Positions 8,699-19,028 are shown, numbered from the stretch's first letter. The stretch is 64,000 nt of DNA from Alphaproteobacteria bacterium (GCA_024743215.1 JANSWZ010000001.1:124001-188000); one strand, 5' to 3'. Numbers and translations are program-made. The notes: a model not told the origin generated them from the letters alone.

Positions 8699-9166
8699 AT
8701 GCGTGATATCTTTTCAGGCGCGTTGCTGACGGTCTTCTCTGTATTGATGTACTGGCGCGCTACCTTGATAGAAAACCCGGGCTACGATTTGCTGGGGCCC
8801 GGTTTTTTTCCAAAGCTTGCGATTGCGATGATGGGCGTATTATCGGCAATGCTGTTGTGTGTGGCAGTGTTTCGGCGGTTTCAGAACACAGAGGCTGCGG
8901 GTGACGTTAAACAGCTGAACAGGTTGCTTGCACCAGATTTCCGTCGACAAAGCCTCATTGTCCTGTTGCTGGGTATGTATGTGTTCGTTCTTATCTCAGG
9001 ATTGGCAAATTTCGAGGTGGCTTCGGTCCTTTTTATGCTGACTGGGGGTGCCGTTTTGGCTCCGCTGCGCGTCAAGTCTCTCATCATTTTGGGCGTAACG
9101 GCCGTGCTGGCGGTTGCCGCGATTTCTTACACATTTCGCAGCATCCTTTTCGTCAACCTTCCTTAG
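8699..9166 (+). CDS. tctB: TTT transporter small membrane subunit TctB
   Basis: Small integral membrane subunit of 155 aa with about four hydrophobic spans. The N-terminal MRDIFSGALLTVFSVLMYW and the motif NPGYDLLGPGFFPKL are typical of TctB. I chose ATG 8699, preceded by GAGGAGGGGA, over an upstream start. With TctA and TctC it forms a secondary, ion-driven importer in the inner membrane. The 174-base gap after tctC holds a hairpin. Confidence 0.88.
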   Translation: MRDIFSGALLTVFSVLMYWRATLIENPGYDLLGPGFFPKLAIAMMGVLSAMLLCVAVFRRFQNTEAAGDVKQLNRLLAPDFRRQSLIVLLLGMYVFVLISGLANFEVASVLFMLTGGAVLAPLRVKSLIILGVTAVLAVAAISYTFRSILFVNLP

Positions 9167-9175
9167 TGAGCGGGT

Positions 9176-10678
9176 ATGAACGACCTTCTTAATTCTCTTG
9201 CATACATGGTTGAGCCGATGCCGATGCTTTACTGCATCATCGGCGTGGTTGCCGGGGTCGTTGTCGGCGCTATTCCGGGCCTGGGTGGTGGCATGTTGAT
9301 GGCGCTGGTCCTGCCTGCAACATTTGCGATGGATAATCTGCTCGCTCAGGTGCTGCTGATCGGTATTTATGTGGGCGGTGTGACAGGTGGCCTGTCATCT
9401 GCGGTCTTGATTGGTGTGCCGGGGACCCCCGCTGCTGTCATGACGGCGATTGATGGCAACGCAATGGCACGAAAAGGGTTTGCCGCACGAGCGCTGTCAA
9501 TCGGGATCATGGCCTCTCTGTTTGGAGGCATCGTGTCCTGGCTGATACTGGCAGGATTATCTGCGCCATTGGCACGTCTGGCATCACAGCTTCAAAGCTT
9601 TGACTATTTCGTATTCATAGCGCTCGGCCTGATCCTGATTGCATTTGCAGGGCAGGGCTCTGTGCTCAAGTCTCTCATTTCTGGTGCTCTTGGTATCAGT
9701 CTGGCTCTGGTTGGTTTCGACAGTATTTCAGCGACCAACCGGTTTACGTTCGGAGTCCCCTCGCTGTCGAACGGGTTTGATCTCCTGGCAGTTTTGATTG
9801 GCGCGTTTGCCGTGCGTCAGATGCTGGTTGATTCAAGTGATGGGCGGCCTGTTGTGCAGCAGACTTCAGCACGGCTTCCGGAAATTTTGCACGAGCTTGG
9901 GCGACCATTCCGCCATTTTGGCAATTTGATCAGATCATCTCTCATCGGCACAATCATTGGGCTCATGCCAGGCATTGGCGCAAATATTGGTGCAATTGTC
10001 GCTTATTCAGCCGCTAAAGGACTATCCAAGAACCGTGAGGAATTCGGCCACGGTAGTGAAGAGGCTCTTGTGGCCTCGGAAAGCGGAAACAACGCAACAG
10101 TTGGTGGCGCGCTTGTGCCAATGATCGCATTGGGCATTCCGGGCTCCGGTCAGGATGTCTTGCTGATGGCGGCACTTATTTTGCACCAGATCCAGCCGGG
10201 GCCGCTTCTTGTTTCAGAGCATCCGGACGTGTTTTACGGGATTATTTCAACCTATCTGGTCGCCAATATTGTCACCTTGTTCGTGATGGTTTTGTCCGTG
10301 CGCTATGTTCGCTCGGTTCTTTCAGTACCCAAATATCTGTTGGTTCCACTCGTACTCATGATGTGCACCGTTGGTGTTATCTCGACAAACAATCGGGTCG
10401 AAGACACAGCAATCATGTTTGCCTTCGGCGTGCTTGGCCTATTCATGTCCTGGTTCCGGTTTCCGCTCGCACCATTCGTTATCGGATTCATTCTTGCGCC
10501 TTTGGCAGAAGAACGGTTGCGAACCGCAGCAGGAACCGCACGTGGTAACTGGCTTGAATTGTTGATGACGCCGGTCCCATTGGCCGCGATTGCAATTCTG
10601 ATTGTCATTGGGCTGACATCCTTGATTGGCCGAAAACACTTCCGGACCGAGATAGGCACACAGCCCAAAAAACCATAA
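9176..10678 (+). CDS. tctA: TTT transporter large membrane subunit TctA
   Basis: Large permease of 500 aa with about eleven or twelve membrane spans. It carries the two conserved TctA blocks: GVVVGAIPGLGGGM near residue 28, and the repeat block GLMPGIGANIGAI near 260 followed by SESGNNATVGGALVPM. It also has GVPGTPAAVMTAIDG near 80. It starts nine bases after tctB. It transports the ligand delivered by TctC. Confidence 0.93.
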   Translation: MNDLLNSLAYMVEPMPMLYCIIGVVAGVVVGAIPGLGGGMLMALVLPATFAMDNLLAQVLLIGIYVGGVTGGLSSAVLIGVPGTPAAVMTAIDGNAMARKGFAARALSIGIMASLFGGIVSWLILAGLSAPLARLASQLQSFDYFVFIALGLILIAFAGQGSVLKSLISGALGISLALVGFDSISATNRFTFGVPSLSNGFDLLAVLIGAFAVRQMLVDSSDGRPVVQQTSARLPEILHELGRPFRHFGNLIRSSLIGTIIGLMPGIGANIGAIVAYSAAKGLSKNREEFGHGSEEALVASESGNNATVGGALVPMIALGIPGSGQDVLLMAALILHQIQPGPLLVSEHPDVFYGIISTYLVANIVTLFVMVLSVRYVRSVLSVPKYLLVPLVLMMCTVGVISTNNRVEDTAIMFAFGVLGLFMSWFRFPLAPFVIGFILAPLAEERLRTAAGTARGNWLELLMTPVPLAAIAILIVIGLTSLIGRKHFRTEIGTQPKKP

Positions 10679-10714
10679 CGCAATTCAAATATCATCAGAT
10701 CTGAAAGTCAGCTC

Positions 10715-12319
10715 ATGCGCCAACCGAATTTTCTTCTGTTCATGACCGATCAGCATCGAGCTGATCATTTGGGCTGTTACGGTAATCCGATTGTTCAAAC
10801 CCCCAATATTGACGGGCTCGCCGAGCGTGGACGGCGCTTTGACAAGTTTTATGTGGCATGTCCGATCTGCATGCCAAACCGCATTGCCATGATGACGGGC
10901 AGAATGCCCGGCACCAACGGCTCGCGGCATAATGGTATTCCACTTGATCTTGAGGCTGTGACATTTGTCGATTTGCTTCGATCTGAAGGTTACAAAACTG
11001 CCCTGATTGGCAAGAGTCACCTTCAGAACATGACCGGTCGTCCCGTCAGCGATGATGCCAGCCAGCAAAAAGCTGGTCTGGCGGAGCCGCCTGAGGACCT
11101 TGGTGACGCCGTTCGCGAACGGAGGACCGGGCCAGCATATGAAGCGGAGATGATGAAGCAGTGGGCTGAAAATCCGGATCGGGAAATCAGACTTCCCTAT
11201 TACGGATTTGACCATGTGCGTTTTGCAAACGGACATGGAGATCAGGTTCACGGTCACTATGACCGCTGGCTGCAGGACAGGCACACCAATCCGGAAGCCT
11301 TGCGCGGCCTGGATGCAGCCATGGAAACGCCGGGTTTGCGAGCGCCGCAGGCGTGGCGCACCTCAGTACCTGAAGAGCTTTACCCAACCAGTTACGTTGC
11401 AGATGAAACACTCTCGTTTCTGGATGAGGTGGCAAAAGGTGATGAGAGCCAACCATTTTTTATTCAATGTTCCTTTCCTGATCCGCATCATCCGTTTACG
11501 CCCCCGGGGCGTTATTTTGATTTATACGATCCCAATGACATACCGCTCCCCGAAACGTTCAAGACGATTGGAAAGGATGAGCATCCATTCCTCACTGCGT
11601 TGCGGTCTGATACACTCAACGACAAAGCTGACGATGCTGGGCCCAGACCCTTTGTAATGACAGATGCAGATGCGACCCGGCAGATCATCGCTTTGACCTA
11701 CGGCATGATAACCATGGTTGACGATGCCATCGGGCGTATTCTGGAAAAATTGAGGGCGTGCGGCCTTGATGAAAATACAATTGTCATTTTCACCAGTGAC
11801 CACGGTGACTTCATGGGAGATCACGGACTGATGTTGAAGCACGGGCTTCACTACAATGGTGTTTTGCGCGTCCCCTTTATCTGGTCTGAGCCTGACGGTG
11901 CAGGCGCCAGCGTCAGTCAACAACTGAGCGGTACAATTGATATTGGCACAACGATACTGGCGCGTGCAGGATTGGCTCCTCAAAACGGGTCACAGGGGAT
12001 GGATATCATATCCGGGACCGGCTCCGACGAATTGGCATCCCGGAAGGGCATGCTGGTGGAAGAGGACGAATTGGGCATCCATCTTGGCAGAGACGAGGGC
12101 ATGCGGACACGCACCTTTGTGACCGGGAGATGGAGATTGAGCTTGTTCGATGGCATGGATTATGGCGAGCTTTTTGATCGCGAAATTGACCCGGGTGAGA
12201 CCCAAAACCTCTGGAACTCGCCTGCGCATGCGCGGCCCCGTGCCGAACTGATGGAGTTAATGCTTCGAGAGATGATACGCCTCGGCGATACTGCGCCAAG
12301 GCCCACACACGTAGCTTAA
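10715..12319 (+). CDS. Type I formylglycine-dependent sulfatase
   Basis: Alkaline-phosphatase-superfamily sulfatase of 534 aa, predicted to remove sulfate from an organic sulfate ester. The N-terminal metal site is MTDQHRADHLGCYGN, and the CXPXR motif that is converted to formylglycine is C52-M-P-N-R56. A second metal block follows near residue 367 (FTSDHGDFMGDHGL). No signal peptide is seen, so the enzyme would act in the cytoplasm after uptake. It follows tctA by 36 bases. CMPNR lacks the serine common in the fourth position but still fits the CXPXR rule. Substrate unknown. Confidence 0.9.
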   Translation: MRQPNFLLFMTDQHRADHLGCYGNPIVQTPNIDGLAERGRRFDKFYVACPICMPNRIAMMTGRMPGTNGSRHNGIPLDLEAVTFVDLLRSEGYKTALIGKSHLQNMTGRPVSDDASQQKAGLAEPPEDLGDAVRERRTGPAYEAEMMKQWAENPDREIRLPYYGFDHVRFANGHGDQVHGHYDRWLQDRHTNPEALRGLDAAMETPGLRAPQAWRTSVPEELYPTSYVADETLSFLDEVAKGDESQPFFIQCSFPDPHHPFTPPGRYFDLYDPNDIPLPETFKTIGKDEHPFLTALRSDTLNDKADDAGPRPFVMTDADATRQIIALTYGMITMVDDAIGRILEKLRACGLDENTIVIFTSDHGDFMGDHGLMLKHGLHYNGVLRVPFIWSEPDGAGASVSQQLSGTIDIGTTILARAGLAPQNGSQGMDIISGTGSDELASRKGMLVEEDELGIHLGRDEGMRTRTFVTGRWRLSLFDGMDYGELFDREIDPGETQNLWNSPAHARPRAELMELMLREMIRLGDTAPRPTHVA

Positions 12320-12332
12320 AAAGAGTACAGCC

Positions 12333-13397
12333 ATGCGTCAGAGAACGACTGGTCTTTGGGAATACGACAGGAACCAGGCGACTGAAGGCTTTACCCTGAT
12401 CAGCCCGCTTCATACCCATAAGACTTACCTCATCGATATGGGCGGCGAGGTGGTTCATTCCTGGTCACACCCGTTCGTTCCCGGAAACTATGCCTATCTT
12501 TTGGAAAACGGCAATCTGCTGTGGTCGGGCGAAACACCCGATGGCCCCCGACCGGGTGGCGGCAAGGGTGGCCTTTTGCGCGAATACAGTTGGGAAGGCG
12601 AAATTGTCTGGGAACATGCCGATGATCGCCAGCACCATGACTTCAGACGGCTTTCGAACGGAAACACGGTTTATCTGGGATGGGAACAAATGCCTGGAGA
12701 GGCTGCGCTTCGTGTTCGAGGTGCCGAACCGGACACCGAAGATGAACAGGGTGTTATCTGGGGAGACTTCCTGCGCGAGGTCACCCCTGGTGGAGAGACG
12801 GTCTGGGAATGGCATACGCATTCCGGAATGCAGATTGAAAAGTTCCCTTTGCACGCCATGAGCACGAGAAAAGAGTTCCTCCACACCAATGCAGTGACGG
12901 AATTGCCAAACGGCGATTTTATGGTGAGCTTTCGTAAAAACAGTTGCATTGCAATTATAGAAAAAGCGACCTCGCAACTGGTTTGGCATCATCAGGATGA
13001 CAGTTGGGGGCAACAGCATGATTGCACGATGCTTCAGAATGGAAACATTCTTCTGTTTGCAAATGGATTGCACGTTCCGGGCGGCGTACCATTTTCCCGT
13101 GTTGTTGAATTTGATCCGGAATCCGGGCGGGAAGTCTGGACATATAAGGGCGCGCCGCCATACACTTTTTTCAGTCCTAATATCAGCGGCGTTCAGAGGC
13201 TTTGGAGCGGAAACACTTTGATATGCGAAGGTTTGAACGGGCGCATATTTGAAGTCACGTCCAGTGGCAATATTGTGTGGGAGTTTGTGGCGCCGTGGTT
13301 TGGTCCGTTCATGGGAGGTGAGTCCAATTCGGTCTTCCGAGCCTATCGATATGCAGCGGATTCAGCGCAAATCAGAGGACGACTTGGGTCTAACTGA
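12333..13397 (+). CDS. Arylsulfotransferase (ASST)-like beta-propeller protein
   Basis: Protein of 354 aa with repeated propeller-blade motifs of the type LxNGNxL/F followed by W (for example LLENGNLLWSGE, RRLSNGNTVYLGW, MLQNGNILLFANG, RLWSGNTLICEG). Histidines precede the blades (HHDFRRLSNGN, HTNAVTELPNG, QHDCTMLQNGN), as in arylsulfate sulfotransferases, which move sulfate between phenols via a histidine. There is no signal peptide, unlike periplasmic AssT. It lies 13 bases after the sulfatase, so the two probably act on the same sulfated compound. It could instead be a non-enzymatic PQQ-like propeller. Confidence 0.72.
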   Translation: MRQRTTGLWEYDRNQATEGFTLISPLHTHKTYLIDMGGEVVHSWSHPFVPGNYAYLLENGNLLWSGETPDGPRPGGGKGGLLREYSWEGEIVWEHADDRQHHDFRRLSNGNTVYLGWEQMPGEAALRVRGAEPDTEDEQGVIWGDFLREVTPGGETVWEWHTHSGMQIEKFPLHAMSTRKEFLHTNAVTELPNGDFMVSFRKNSCIAIIEKATSQLVWHHQDDSWGQQHDCTMLQNGNILLFANGLHVPGGVPFSRVVEFDPESGREVWTYKGAPPYTFFSPNISGVQRLWSGNTLICEGLNGRIFEVTSSGNIVWEFVAPWFGPFMGGESNSVFRAYRYAADSAQIRGRLGSN

Positions 13398-13478
13398 GTG
13401 TTTCAAGCTGCTGGCAGGGCGATGGTGCTCATTCTATGGCTCAACAAACATGGAAATTGCTTCAGGGAATTGTCAGTG

Positions 13479-14246
13479 ATGCAAAGTCTTGCTCGTGGTC
13501 TGAGTGTTCTTGATTTTATCGCACGCAGCGAAGGTGTCACCTTCACTGCAATTGTGGAGGCCACGGGCCTGTCGAAGGCTGTCGTTCACAGGATCGTTGC
13601 CGAGCTTTTGCGCAGTGGTTTTGTATTCCGCAATCGATCCAACAAGAAATTTTTCGGGGCACCGTTGATTGCCGCGTCGCCCAGTGGCTCCTATGCTAGG
13701 ATTCTCCTCAGCGCAGCGTCACAGCCAATGGACTGGCTGGTGAAGAAAATTTCCTGGCCGTCAGATCTGTTTATCCATGAAGGACGGCAGATGGTGATGA
13801 TTGAATCGAGCCGACCATCCTCTCCGTTTCACCTGAGGTGGAGCCGTATTGGCAGAAATGCACCGATGCTGTTGTCCTCTGTTGGTCGTGCATTGCTGGC
13901 AGAAATGTCGCCGGAAGAACGCCAGACCATATATGACGAGTTGAAAGCGGAAGGCGAATGGAAGAGCCAGATCGGCTGGTTGAAGCGTCCATTGGATCAG
14001 ATTATTGATGAGGCCTGTGAGCGCGGATATGCCGAACGCGAACGTAGCTTTGCCGGTCCGGTTCTGGAACGTAGTGGCGAGACCTCCTTTGCGGTCGCAA
14101 TCAGGGCAGGCAGCGGCATTATTGGGGCCATCAATATCTGGTGGCCGTCTTCGGCAGATCCGGATCAGGTGTTCATCTCCAGGTTCAAAGAGCCGTTGCT
14201 GGAGTGCCGATCAAAGATTGAAACCAATCTCAGTATTTGTGACTAG
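13479..14246 (+). CDS. IclR family transcriptional regulator
   Basis: DNA-binding regulator of 255 aa. The N-terminal winged helix starts with the family pattern SLARGLSVLDFIA and includes the recognition helix LSKAVVHRIVAELLRSGFV; the C-terminal half is the IclR effector domain. I chose ATG 13479 because the wing-helix begins three residues later. The in-frame GTG 13398 directly after the upstream stop would add 27 residues unlike IclR proteins. It closes the sulfatase/TTT cluster and probably binds the palindrome at 7451-7477. Confidence 0.87.
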   Translation: MQSLARGLSVLDFIARSEGVTFTAIVEATGLSKAVVHRIVAELLRSGFVFRNRSNKKFFGAPLIAASPSGSYARILLSAASQPMDWLVKKISWPSDLFIHEGRQMVMIESSRPSSPFHLRWSRIGRNAPMLLSSVGRALLAEMSPEERQTIYDELKAEGEWKSQIGWLKRPLDQIIDEACERGYAERERSFAGPVLERSGETSFAVAIRAGSGIIGAINIWWPSSADPDQVFISRFKEPLLECRSKIETNLSICD

Positions 14247-14345
14247 ATTACTCTGAAAACTTTCAGTGCCGTCTTTTCGCTTTTCACCCGTTCTTTTGCA
14301 GCGCAGCAACTTGCGCGAATTGGCGTGATCCGGTAATCGCTTGTC

Positions 14346-15902
14346 ATGACAACACATCCAGATTCCATATTGATCGTCGATTTCGGCTCTCAGGTCACTC
14401 AGCTTATTGCAAGACGGGTACGTGAAGCCGGGATTTATTGTGAAATTGCACCGTTCCAGGCGGCTGAAGAAGCATTTGAAAGGATGCAGCCGAAAGGCGT
14501 GATCTTTTCTGGCGGACCGGCGTCGACCTCCGAGATCGATTCCCCCCGCGCGCCGCAGATTGTCTTTGACAGTGGCGTACCGATACTGGGGATATGCTAT
14601 GGTCAAATGGCCATGTGTGTGCAGATTGGCGGTCAGGCTGAAGGGTCGGATCATCGCGAGTTTGGACGCGCCTTTGTGGATGTCAAAAAGGCCTCTCCCT
14701 TGTTTGAGGGAGTCTGGGAGACCGGCAGCAGCCACCAGGTCTGGATGAGCCATGGAGACCGGGTCATCTCATTGCCGGAAGGTTTTGAGGTTTTGGCGGT
14801 GTCCGAAGGGGCGCCTTATGCAGCTTATGCGAATGAAGCACGCAAATATTACGGTGTGATGTTCCACCCCGAAGTGGTGCATACACCGGATGGTGGCAAG
14901 CTTCTGTCCAATTTTGTTCACAAGATCGTTGGTCTTGAAACCAATTGGAGCATGGCTGGCTATCGCGAACGGGCGGTTCAGACCATTCGTGATCAGGTGG
15001 GCGAAGGGCGGGTTATCTGCGCGTTGTCAGGCGGTGTGGATTCATCCGTTGCCGCGCTGCTGATTCATGAAGCCATTGGTGATCAGCTGAATTGTATTCT
15101 CGTTGACCATGGTCTGATGCGCAAGGACGAGGCTGCCGGAGTGGTGGCCATGTTTGAAGAGCATTACGACCTGAATTTGAAACTTGTCGATGCGTCAGAC
15201 CGATTTATCGACGCGCTGGAAGGTGAAGCAGACCCTGAGACAAAGCGCAAAACCATTGGACGCCTGTTCATTGAGGTTTTTGAGGAAGAGGCCAAGGCCA
15301 TTGGCGGAGCAGATTTTCTGGCGCAGGGCACGCTCTATCCCGATGTGATTGAAAGTGTTTCGTTTAGCGGTGGGCCATCGGTCACCATCAAGTCGCATCA
15401 CAATGTCGGCGGTCTGCCAGAGCGCATGAATATGCAACTCGTTGAACCGTTGCGTGAATTGTTCAAGGACGAGGTGAGGGCGCTTGGCCGCGAATTGGGC
15501 CTGCCAGACAGTTTTGTCGGACGCCACCCATTCCCCGGTCCGGGTCTTGCCATTCGTTGCCCAGGCGGCGTGACACGAGAAAAAGTGACTATCTTGCGTC
15601 AGGCTGATGCCATCTATCTGGATGAAATCCGCAAGGCAGGTCTGTATGATACGATCTGGCAGGCATTTGCCGTACTGCTTCCGGTCCAGACTGTGGGCGT
15701 CATGGGCGATGGCCGAACTTATGAATCCGTCTGTGCCTTGCGCGCGGTCACATCAGTAGATGGAATGACTGCCGATTTTTACCACTACGATATGAATTTT
15801 CTGGGCCGTGCAGCGACCCGGATCATCAATGAGGTACGGGGCATCAATCGTGTCGTCTATGACATCACGTCAAAACCGCCGGGCACGATCGAGTGGGAAT
15901 AA
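14346..15902 (+). CDS. guaA: GMP synthase (glutamine-hydrolysing)
   Basis: Core purine enzyme of 518 aa that aminates XMP to GMP with glutamine and ATP. The class I amidotransferase domain is at residues 1-195 with nucleophile C84 (GICYGQM) and partners H174 and E176 (FHPEVVH). The ATP pyrophosphatase P-loop is SGGVDSS at 228-234. The C-terminal dimerisation and XMP domain ends with the invariant KPPGTIEWE. The ATG is preceded by only a weak ribosome site. It stands alone between two catabolic cassettes and is convergent with the enolase-superfamily gene, 17 bases away. Confidence 0.98.
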   Translation: MTTHPDSILIVDFGSQVTQLIARRVREAGIYCEIAPFQAAEEAFERMQPKGVIFSGGPASTSEIDSPRAPQIVFDSGVPILGICYGQMAMCVQIGGQAEGSDHREFGRAFVDVKKASPLFEGVWETGSSHQVWMSHGDRVISLPEGFEVLAVSEGAPYAAYANEARKYYGVMFHPEVVHTPDGGKLLSNFVHKIVGLETNWSMAGYRERAVQTIRDQVGEGRVICALSGGVDSSVAALLIHEAIGDQLNCILVDHGLMRKDEAAGVVAMFEEHYDLNLKLVDASDRFIDALEGEADPETKRKTIGRLFIEVFEEEAKAIGGADFLAQGTLYPDVIESVSFSGGPSVTIKSHHNVGGLPERMNMQLVEPLRELFKDEVRALGRELGLPDSFVGRHPFPGPGLAIRCPGGVTREKVTILRQADAIYLDEIRKAGLYDTIWQAFAVLLPVQTVGVMGDGRTYESVCALRAVTSVDGMTADFYHYDMNFLGRAATRIINEVRGINRVVYDITSKPPGTIEWE

Positions 15903-15919
15903 GCCCAGGCGTGTTGTGA

Positions 15920-17122
15920 TTACTGCAATAACTCTGTTCTGCGAATTGTTGCGTCGTCGCGTGACCAAAGCTCTTCCTTTAGTTCTATGCCGTGACCATG
16001 GGCTTGATTCAGTTTGATCATCCCGCCTTCGACGGACGGTATGCCTTGCGCTAACTCGGGATACCAACCTGTGTAGAAGGCGCGGACGCTTTCCTGTATC
16101 AGCGCGTTCTTCAGATGCATCGACAGATGGCAAGACGCTGCGTAAACCACCGGTCCGGTGCAGTCGTGCGGCGCGACAGGTACTTTATAGGCCTCGGCCA
16201 TGCCAGCAATCTTGCGCGCTTCGGTGACGCCGCCGCACCATGATAAATCCAGCATGACAACGCCCGCAGCGCCTGTTTCCAGATAGGCCCGAAAGGCGGC
16301 GGTGCCATTCAAGGTTTCAGATGCGCAAATCCAAGTTTTGCATGCTGTTGCATACTCGGCCAGGTCGCCCGGTGTATCCAGCCGAAACGGATCTTCATGC
16401 CAATAGGTCTTGAAGGGCACCAACTCCTGCGCGAGCCGCTTTGCCATGGGCAGGGACCACAGTGAGTGGAATTCGACCATGATATCCATTTCATAGCCGA
16501 CAGCGTCTCGTATCTGCTCAAACGGCTTGAGAGCGGTGCGCAATTCTTGCGTTGTAATATCCAGGCCGCCCGAGCGTTCGGCGGCAATATCGAAGGGCCA
16601 AATTTTCATGGCGGTTATGCCGTCATCAAGCAATGATGTCGCAAGCGTGCCAGCGTCCGTCAGAAAGGCCTCAAGGTCTTCATAAGGGCCGTCGCTTTCG
16701 CCGGTGTTCCAATTCTTTACCGATTGGCCTTCGCTGTTGCGGACATATTTGTAGCCAGCACACGTATTGTAGGTGCGTATCGCATTTCGAGACCGTCCAC
16801 CCAGCGCGTCGGCCAGCGGAAGTTTTATTGTTTTGGCAAACAAATCCCACAATGCGATGTCAAGCGCAGAGTAGGCACGTGTCTCAACGCCTGCACCGCG
16901 CCAACCGATGTAATCGCCCAACTGATTGATACAGTCCTGGAGGTGCATTGGGTTTTTGCCCAGCAGTCTAGGCGCGCACCAATCGTGGATATAGGCTTCC
17001 ACAGCGGACGCCCCGAAAAACGTCTCGCCTAGCCCGAATAGGCCTTCATCAGTCTCGACCACCACCCAGATGATATTGGCAAACTCATCAAGCCGGAGCG
17101 TCTTTATTGCAGTGATTGTCAT
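15920..17122 (-). CDS. Enolase-superfamily dehydratase (mandelate racemase/muconate lactonising group)
   Basis: TIM-barrel enzyme of 400 aa that abstracts the alpha proton of a carboxylate, most likely dehydrating a sugar acid. Magnesium ligands read E217 (VEFHSLW), E243 (WHEDPF) and E269 (ASETLNG). Candidate bases are K173 in MKIWPFD and H319 in APHDCTGP. The pattern of KxWPFD and EFH is that of acid-sugar dehydratases rather than muconate cycloisomerase, but I cannot name the substrate. It is the last gene of the TRAP operon, three bases after dctM, which supports sugar-acid or hydroxyacid uptake and breakdown. Confidence 0.88.
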   Translation of the reverse strand: MTITAIKTLRLDEFANIIWVVVETDEGLFGLGETFFGASAVEAYIHDWCAPRLLGKNPMHLQDCINQLGDYIGWRGAGVETRAYSALDIALWDLFAKTIKLPLADALGGRSRNAIRTYNTCAGYKYVRNSEGQSVKNWNTGESDGPYEDLEAFLTDAGTLATSLLDDGITAMKIWPFDIAAERSGGLDITTQELRTALKPFEQIRDAVGYEMDIMVEFHSLWSLPMAKRLAQELVPFKTYWHEDPFRLDTPGDLAEYATACKTWICASETLNGTAAFRAYLETGAAGVVMLDLSWCGGVTEARKIAGMAEAYKVPVAPHDCTGPVVYAASCHLSMHLKNALIQESVRAFYTGWYPELAQGIPSVEGGMIKLNQAHGHGIELKEELWSRDDATIRRTELLQ

Positions 17123-17125
17123 ATC

Positions 17126-18445
17126 TTAGCGCCCAGTGATGCAAGGGAATGTGATCAGCATCGCCAGTGCCAAAATCTGTAAGCCGATGAAGGGCAGAAG
17201 GGATCTGAAGATTGTGGCCAAAGAGATATCGGGCGGCGCCACGCTTTTCAGATAGAACGCAGCGGGCCCAAAGGGCGGCGACAGGAACGAGACTTGCATA
17301 TTCATGCAGAACACCACGCCAAACCAGACCGGGTCATAACCAAGATCAGTAATGATCGGGACGAAGATCGGCATCGTTAGAAGCGCGATACCCACCCAGT
17401 CCAGAAACATGCCGAGCACAAACAGGATGAGCATCATGAACAGCAGGATTACCAGCCGGTCTTCAGATATTCCGGTGATCATTTCTGAAACAAAATTGAT
17501 GCCACCCATGAGGTTGAAGACACCAACGAGCGCGCTTGCGCCAATGCCGATCCAGACGATCATGCCTACGGTTTGCAGCGTTTGAAGGGCCGCGCCTTTC
17601 AGCAGAGCGAAGGAAAATTCGCCACGTATTACAGTGGATAGCAAGACGCCGGCGACCCCCACAGCAGAGGCTTCGGTGATGCTCGCTATGCCGCCATAAA
17701 TTGAACCCAGAACACAGGCAACCACCAGCAGTGGGAGGAACAGGCCTTTGAGCAGGCGCAGCTTTTCGCTCGTGGGCACTTCATCATCCTGCTCGGGAAC
17801 CGGGGCAAGTGACGGGTTCAAATGGGCGCGGATGAGGACGTAGGCGACATAAAACCCGGCCAGCATGAGGCCCGGCAAAAACGAAGCGGTGAACAGATCA
17901 CCGATGGAGACATTTGCGGTCAGACCATAGATGATCAAAACAATCGATGGTGGCACCATCGTGCCAAGCGCACCACCGGCACAGACCACGCCAATTGCCA
18001 GATGCTTGTCATATCCAAGCCGCAGCATTTGCGGCAGAGCGACGAGCCCGAGCAGCACAACTTCGCCGCCGATGATTCCGCTCATGGCGGCCAGAATGAC
18101 GGCGACAACAATGGTCTGAATGGCAACGCCACCACGCAACCGTCCGCCGACAAGGCGCATGGCATCAAATAAGTCGCGCGCGATGCCGGATCGGTCAAGG
18201 ATCGCTGCCATCAACACAAACATTGGCACCGAGACAAATACGAAGGAGGAGACAAATGAGTAAACCCGACTGGTGATCAATGGCACCACCATTGGGCCAA
18301 ACCAGCCAAGCGCGAAAATGAGCGCGACAAGAAGCGTGACATAGGCCAGCGGAATGCCGGTCACCAAAAGACACAGCAGCATGGCGAACATCAAGAATGT
18401 GCCGCCCTCAATGCCGAGCGACTGAAACGAGCCGAAGAATTCCAC
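17126..18445 (-). CDS. dctM: TRAP transporter large permease DctM
   Basis: Large membrane subunit of 439 aa with about twelve spans, giving sodium-driven uptake with the DctP binding protein. Family marks are GGEVVLLGLVALPQML near 126, GGALGTMVPPSIVLIIYG near 157 and the C-terminal block MNMQVSFLSPPFGPAAFYLK. The start codon overlaps the stop of dctQ, showing tight coupling. A dehydratase gene follows directly. Confidence 0.94.
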   Translation of the reverse strand: MEFFGSFQSLGIEGGTFLMFAMLLCLLVTGIPLAYVTLLVALIFALGWFGPMVVPLITSRVYSFVSSFVFVSVPMFVLMAAILDRSGIARDLFDAMRLVGGRLRGGVAIQTIVVAVILAAMSGIIGGEVVLLGLVALPQMLRLGYDKHLAIGVVCAGGALGTMVPPSIVLIIYGLTANVSIGDLFTASFLPGLMLAGFYVAYVLIRAHLNPSLAPVPEQDDEVPTSEKLRLLKGLFLPLLVVACVLGSIYGGIASITEASAVGVAGVLLSTVIRGEFSFALLKGAALQTLQTVGMIVWIGIGASALVGVFNLMGGINFVSEMITGISEDRLVILLFMMLILFVLGMFLDWVGIALLTMPIFVPIITDLGYDPVWFGVVFCMNMQVSFLSPPFGPAAFYLKSVAPPDISLATIFRSLLPFIGLQILALAMLITFPCITGR

Positions 18446-18996
18446 TAAGTGCGACCTCTGGCATAATTATAGGCAAGGATAATGAATTGGACCGCCATCA
18501 CGGTCAGAACGACCAGAAGAAAGACCTTGATTGCGCCTGGGTAGACAGGATCCCAGGCGCTGCCTGTGCGCTCCAGCCGGAAGCTGCCATCGGGCCGGAA
18601 TGCCGCGCGTAAAACCATTGTGTAGGCGGCCCATGCAAACATGGCACTGGCCGCGGCACACACAATGGAAATGACAATATCGAAGATGCGTCGGATGCGC
18701 GGAGGGATGGCATCATAAATGAGAACGACACGGATATGACGGTTGCGCGCGGTGCAATACAGACCGCCATAGACAAACGCCACACCGCACAAGAAAATGG
18801 TTGTTTCATGCGCCCAGATGGTCGGCGCGTTGAAAACGTAACGCAGTATGACTTCGTTGATCAAAATGAGCATCGACAACACAATGCCAATTGCAAACAC
18901 AATGCCCAAACGGTCAATCCAGCGGCCCAGCCAACCTGCTTGTTCGATCGCGCCGGAGTCGGCGGTGATGTGTGCTGGTTCTTCAGTTTTTGACAA
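18445..18996 (-). CDS. dctQ: TRAP transporter small permease DctQ
   Basis: Small membrane subunit of 183 aa with four hydrophobic spans, including the family pattern ILRYVFNAPTIWAHETTIFL near residues 48-67. The N-terminal 30 residues are hydrophilic. It is separated from dctP by 76 bases that hold a terminator-like hairpin, and is translationally coupled to dctM. Confidence 0.9.
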   Translation of the reverse strand: MSKTEEPAHITADSGAIEQAGWLGRWIDRLGIVFAIGIVLSMLILINEVILRYVFNAPTIWAHETTIFLCGVAFVYGGLYCTARNRHIRVVLIYDAIPPRIRRIFDIVISIVCAAASAMFAWAAYTMVLRAAFRPDGSFRLERTGSAWDPVYPGAIKVFLLVVLTVMAVQFIILAYNYARGRT

Positions 18997-19028
18997 GACA
19001 ATCCCTCATAAAACACGGGGCTCTACGT

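Noticed and set aside
14253-14266. CTGAAA-AC-TTTCAG palindrome before guaA
   Set aside because: Two-base loop and short A/T-rich arms; neither a good terminator nor a convincing operator.
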